A program made the position numbers and the translations under genes. The notes beneath the pieces were generated by a model. That model did not search any database, was not told where the DNA came from, and saw only the letters and a program-made list of their open reading frames with translations. From assembly GCF_001421715.1 (NCBI RefSeq), contig NZ_LMKP01000042.1:26845-90844 (forward strand): DNA of 64,000 nt, read 5' to 3'. Shown piece after piece: positions 63,121-64,000 of this stretch (positions are counted from its first letter, which is position 1; each line of letters begins with the position of its first letter). The DNA comes from Sphingomonas sp. Leaf22 (GTDB lineage Bacteria; Pseudomonadota; Alphaproteobacteria; Sphingomonadales; Sphingomonadaceae).

Positions 63121-63312
63121 TCAGCTACCTTTCCGCTTCCGGTAGGATTGCCGATAGACGCTCGGCGCTGTTGCTTGCGTGAAGGCACGCACCTCGTCGT
63201 TTAATTCGGCGAGCGCCGCTTGGAATGCTTCAGGGCTGTCGTCTGCGGCCGTCACGGAGAACCGGTGTCGCTTGCCGTGGTGATAGACGCCTTGAGACAC
63301 TGTTGTTGCCAT
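63121..63312 (-). CDS. 63-residue hypothetical protein
   Basis: A short protein that reads MATTVSQGVYHHGKRHRFSV then TAADDSPEAFQAALAELNDEVRAF and a basic tail ending RKRKGS. It looks like a real small protein by composition (mixed charges, no low complexity), but no family is recognised. The start is ATG 63312. It converges with the fragment at 63017 and diverges from the ArsC-like gene. Confidence 0.5.
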   Translation of the reverse strand: MATTVSQGVYHHGKRHRFSVTAADDSPEAFQAALAELNDEVRAFTQATAPSVYRQSYRKRKGS

Positions 63313-63404
63313 ACGGCGACGATAGCACCTTCGCGCGAACTTCAGCTATTGGGCAGAAGCGAACGCGCTGCCTTTTCGTGTGCGGTGTCGCGGAGGGATT
63401 GCCA

Positions 63405-63752
63405 ATGACGTTGACGATATATGGAATTCCGGCCTGCGACACGATGAAGAAAGCCCGCGTCTGGCTCGACGGGCAAGGCATCGCGCATCGGTTCCACGAC
63501 TATAAGAAGGCCGGGATCGACCGCGCGACCCTCGAACGCTGGGTCGCGGCGCTGGGGTGGGACGCACTGCTCAACCGGTCGGGCACGACGTTCCGCAAGC
63601 TGCCCGATGCCGACAAGACCGATCTGACCGCCGACCGCGCCATTGACCTGATGCTGGCGCAACCGTCGATGATCCGCCGGCCGGTACTGGTCGCGGACGA
63701 CTGGATCGAGGTCGGTTTCAAACCCGATCGCTACGCCGGACGATTGCTCTAG
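63405..63752 (+). CDS. ArsC/Spx-like reductase family protein
   Basis: A 115-residue thioredoxin-fold protein of the YffB/Spx/ArsC-like family. The active Cys is in GIPACDTMKKARVWL (C-x3-K), and a later conserved region RRPVLVADDWIEVGFKPDRY matches the family. Length is usual. It may reduce thiols or arsenate, or act like a regulator of RNA polymerase; sequence does not decide. GGAGG lies nine bases before the ATG at 63405. Confidence 0.9.
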   Translation: MTLTIYGIPACDTMKKARVWLDGQGIAHRFHDYKKAGIDRATLERWVAALGWDALLNRSGTTFRKLPDADKTDLTADRAIDLMLAQPSMIRRPVLVADDWIEVGFKPDRYAGRLL

Positions 63753-63828
63753 GCGGACTGATTGCGCTACGATTGCAGCTGCTCGGGGGCCGATGGCGAT
63801 ACCGCAGCGATTTGCCTGTGGGAGAGAC

Positions 63829-64000
63829 ATGCCTGAAACCCTTTTTCGTTTGCCGCCGATCTGGTTCCGCGTCGTCGCCTTGCTGATGACATTGTGGGGC
63901 GCGGCGGGTGTCTTCGCCTTTTACGGCCATGCGACGACCGGGCCGGCGCAGCTGGCGGCGTTGCCCGACTATGAGCGCGGCTTTTTCCTCGCGCTGCCCG
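63829..64000 (+). CDS. Membrane protein, cut by window end
   Basis: Only 57 residues are in the window. They begin MPETLFRLPPIWFRVVALLM and continue with a hydrophobic segment TLWGAAGVFAFYGH, which is likely the first membrane helix. A GGAGAGA sequence precedes the start. The type cannot be told from this part. Confidence 0.65.
   Translation, partial: MPETLFRLPPIWFRVVALLMTLWGAAGVFAFYGHATTGPAQLAALPDYERGFFLALP

Overview
The window looks like chromosomal DNA of a Sphingomonas-type alphaproteobacterium. It is GC-rich. It carries a CcrM-type GANTC adenine methyltransferase, the alphaproteobacterial yajC-secD-secF-Mth938 gene order, two TonB-dependent receptors, several sphingomonad-type exported proteins (DUF4893, DUF2171, DUF885) and an EcfG-type general-stress promoter. 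The species assignment is inferred from gene content only.

Positions 1-9612 are accessory DNA. After an OafA-type O-acyltransferase (309-2165) comes a compact phage-like integrative element. It has a CI-like repressor facing left, a palindromic operator region, and a rightward run of 14 mostly tiny genes (2811-9596) that nearly all overlap by 1-4 bases. The run goes from a Cro/YdaS-like regulator through a CII-like protein, small Zn-binding and membrane proteins, a winged-helix protein and a ParB-like protein without ParA, to a tyrosine integrase that ends 16 bases from the 3' end of tRNA-Ala(CGC). No capsid, terminase, replication or conjugation gene is visible. This is the best candidate in the window for an undescribed system.

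From 9613 on, the window is core genome. 9.9-18 kb holds a DUF2171 protein, a quinone-oxidoreductase-like enzyme, a YaiI/Gre-factor/zinc-metallopeptidase cluster, and a patatin-3-hydroxybutyrate dehydrogenase pair. 18-24.6 kb holds an M3 oligopeptidase and the branched-chain 2-oxoacid dehydrogenase operon (E1 alpha, E1 beta, E2). 24.6-33.7 kb holds a DUF885 protein, a family 5 uracil-DNA glycosylase, folK, tRNA-Lys, a TonB receptor, a chemoreceptor and a PAP2 phosphatase. 33.7-45.4 kb holds rnc-lepB, pgi-gor, a DctA-family transporter, glmM, a ThiD-VOC fusion, rnhB, ccrM and folP. 45.4-52.5 kb holds a large exported protein, tRNA-Pro, yajC-secDF and a glycosyltransferase. 52.5-64 kb holds stress and envelope genes (OsmC, glycine-zipper protein, ThpR, BI-1 family), YpeA, a siderophore receptor, ferredoxin-NADP reductase, a Cache chemoreceptor and an ArsC/Spx-like protein.

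Three non-coding themes stand out. One palindromic repeat family (core CCTCCCCG...CGGGGAGG) recurs between genes and once inside the E2 coding frame. The ccrM leader holds eight GANTC sites, two of them in a perfect 14-bp inverted repeat. Several candidate operators lie between divergent genes.
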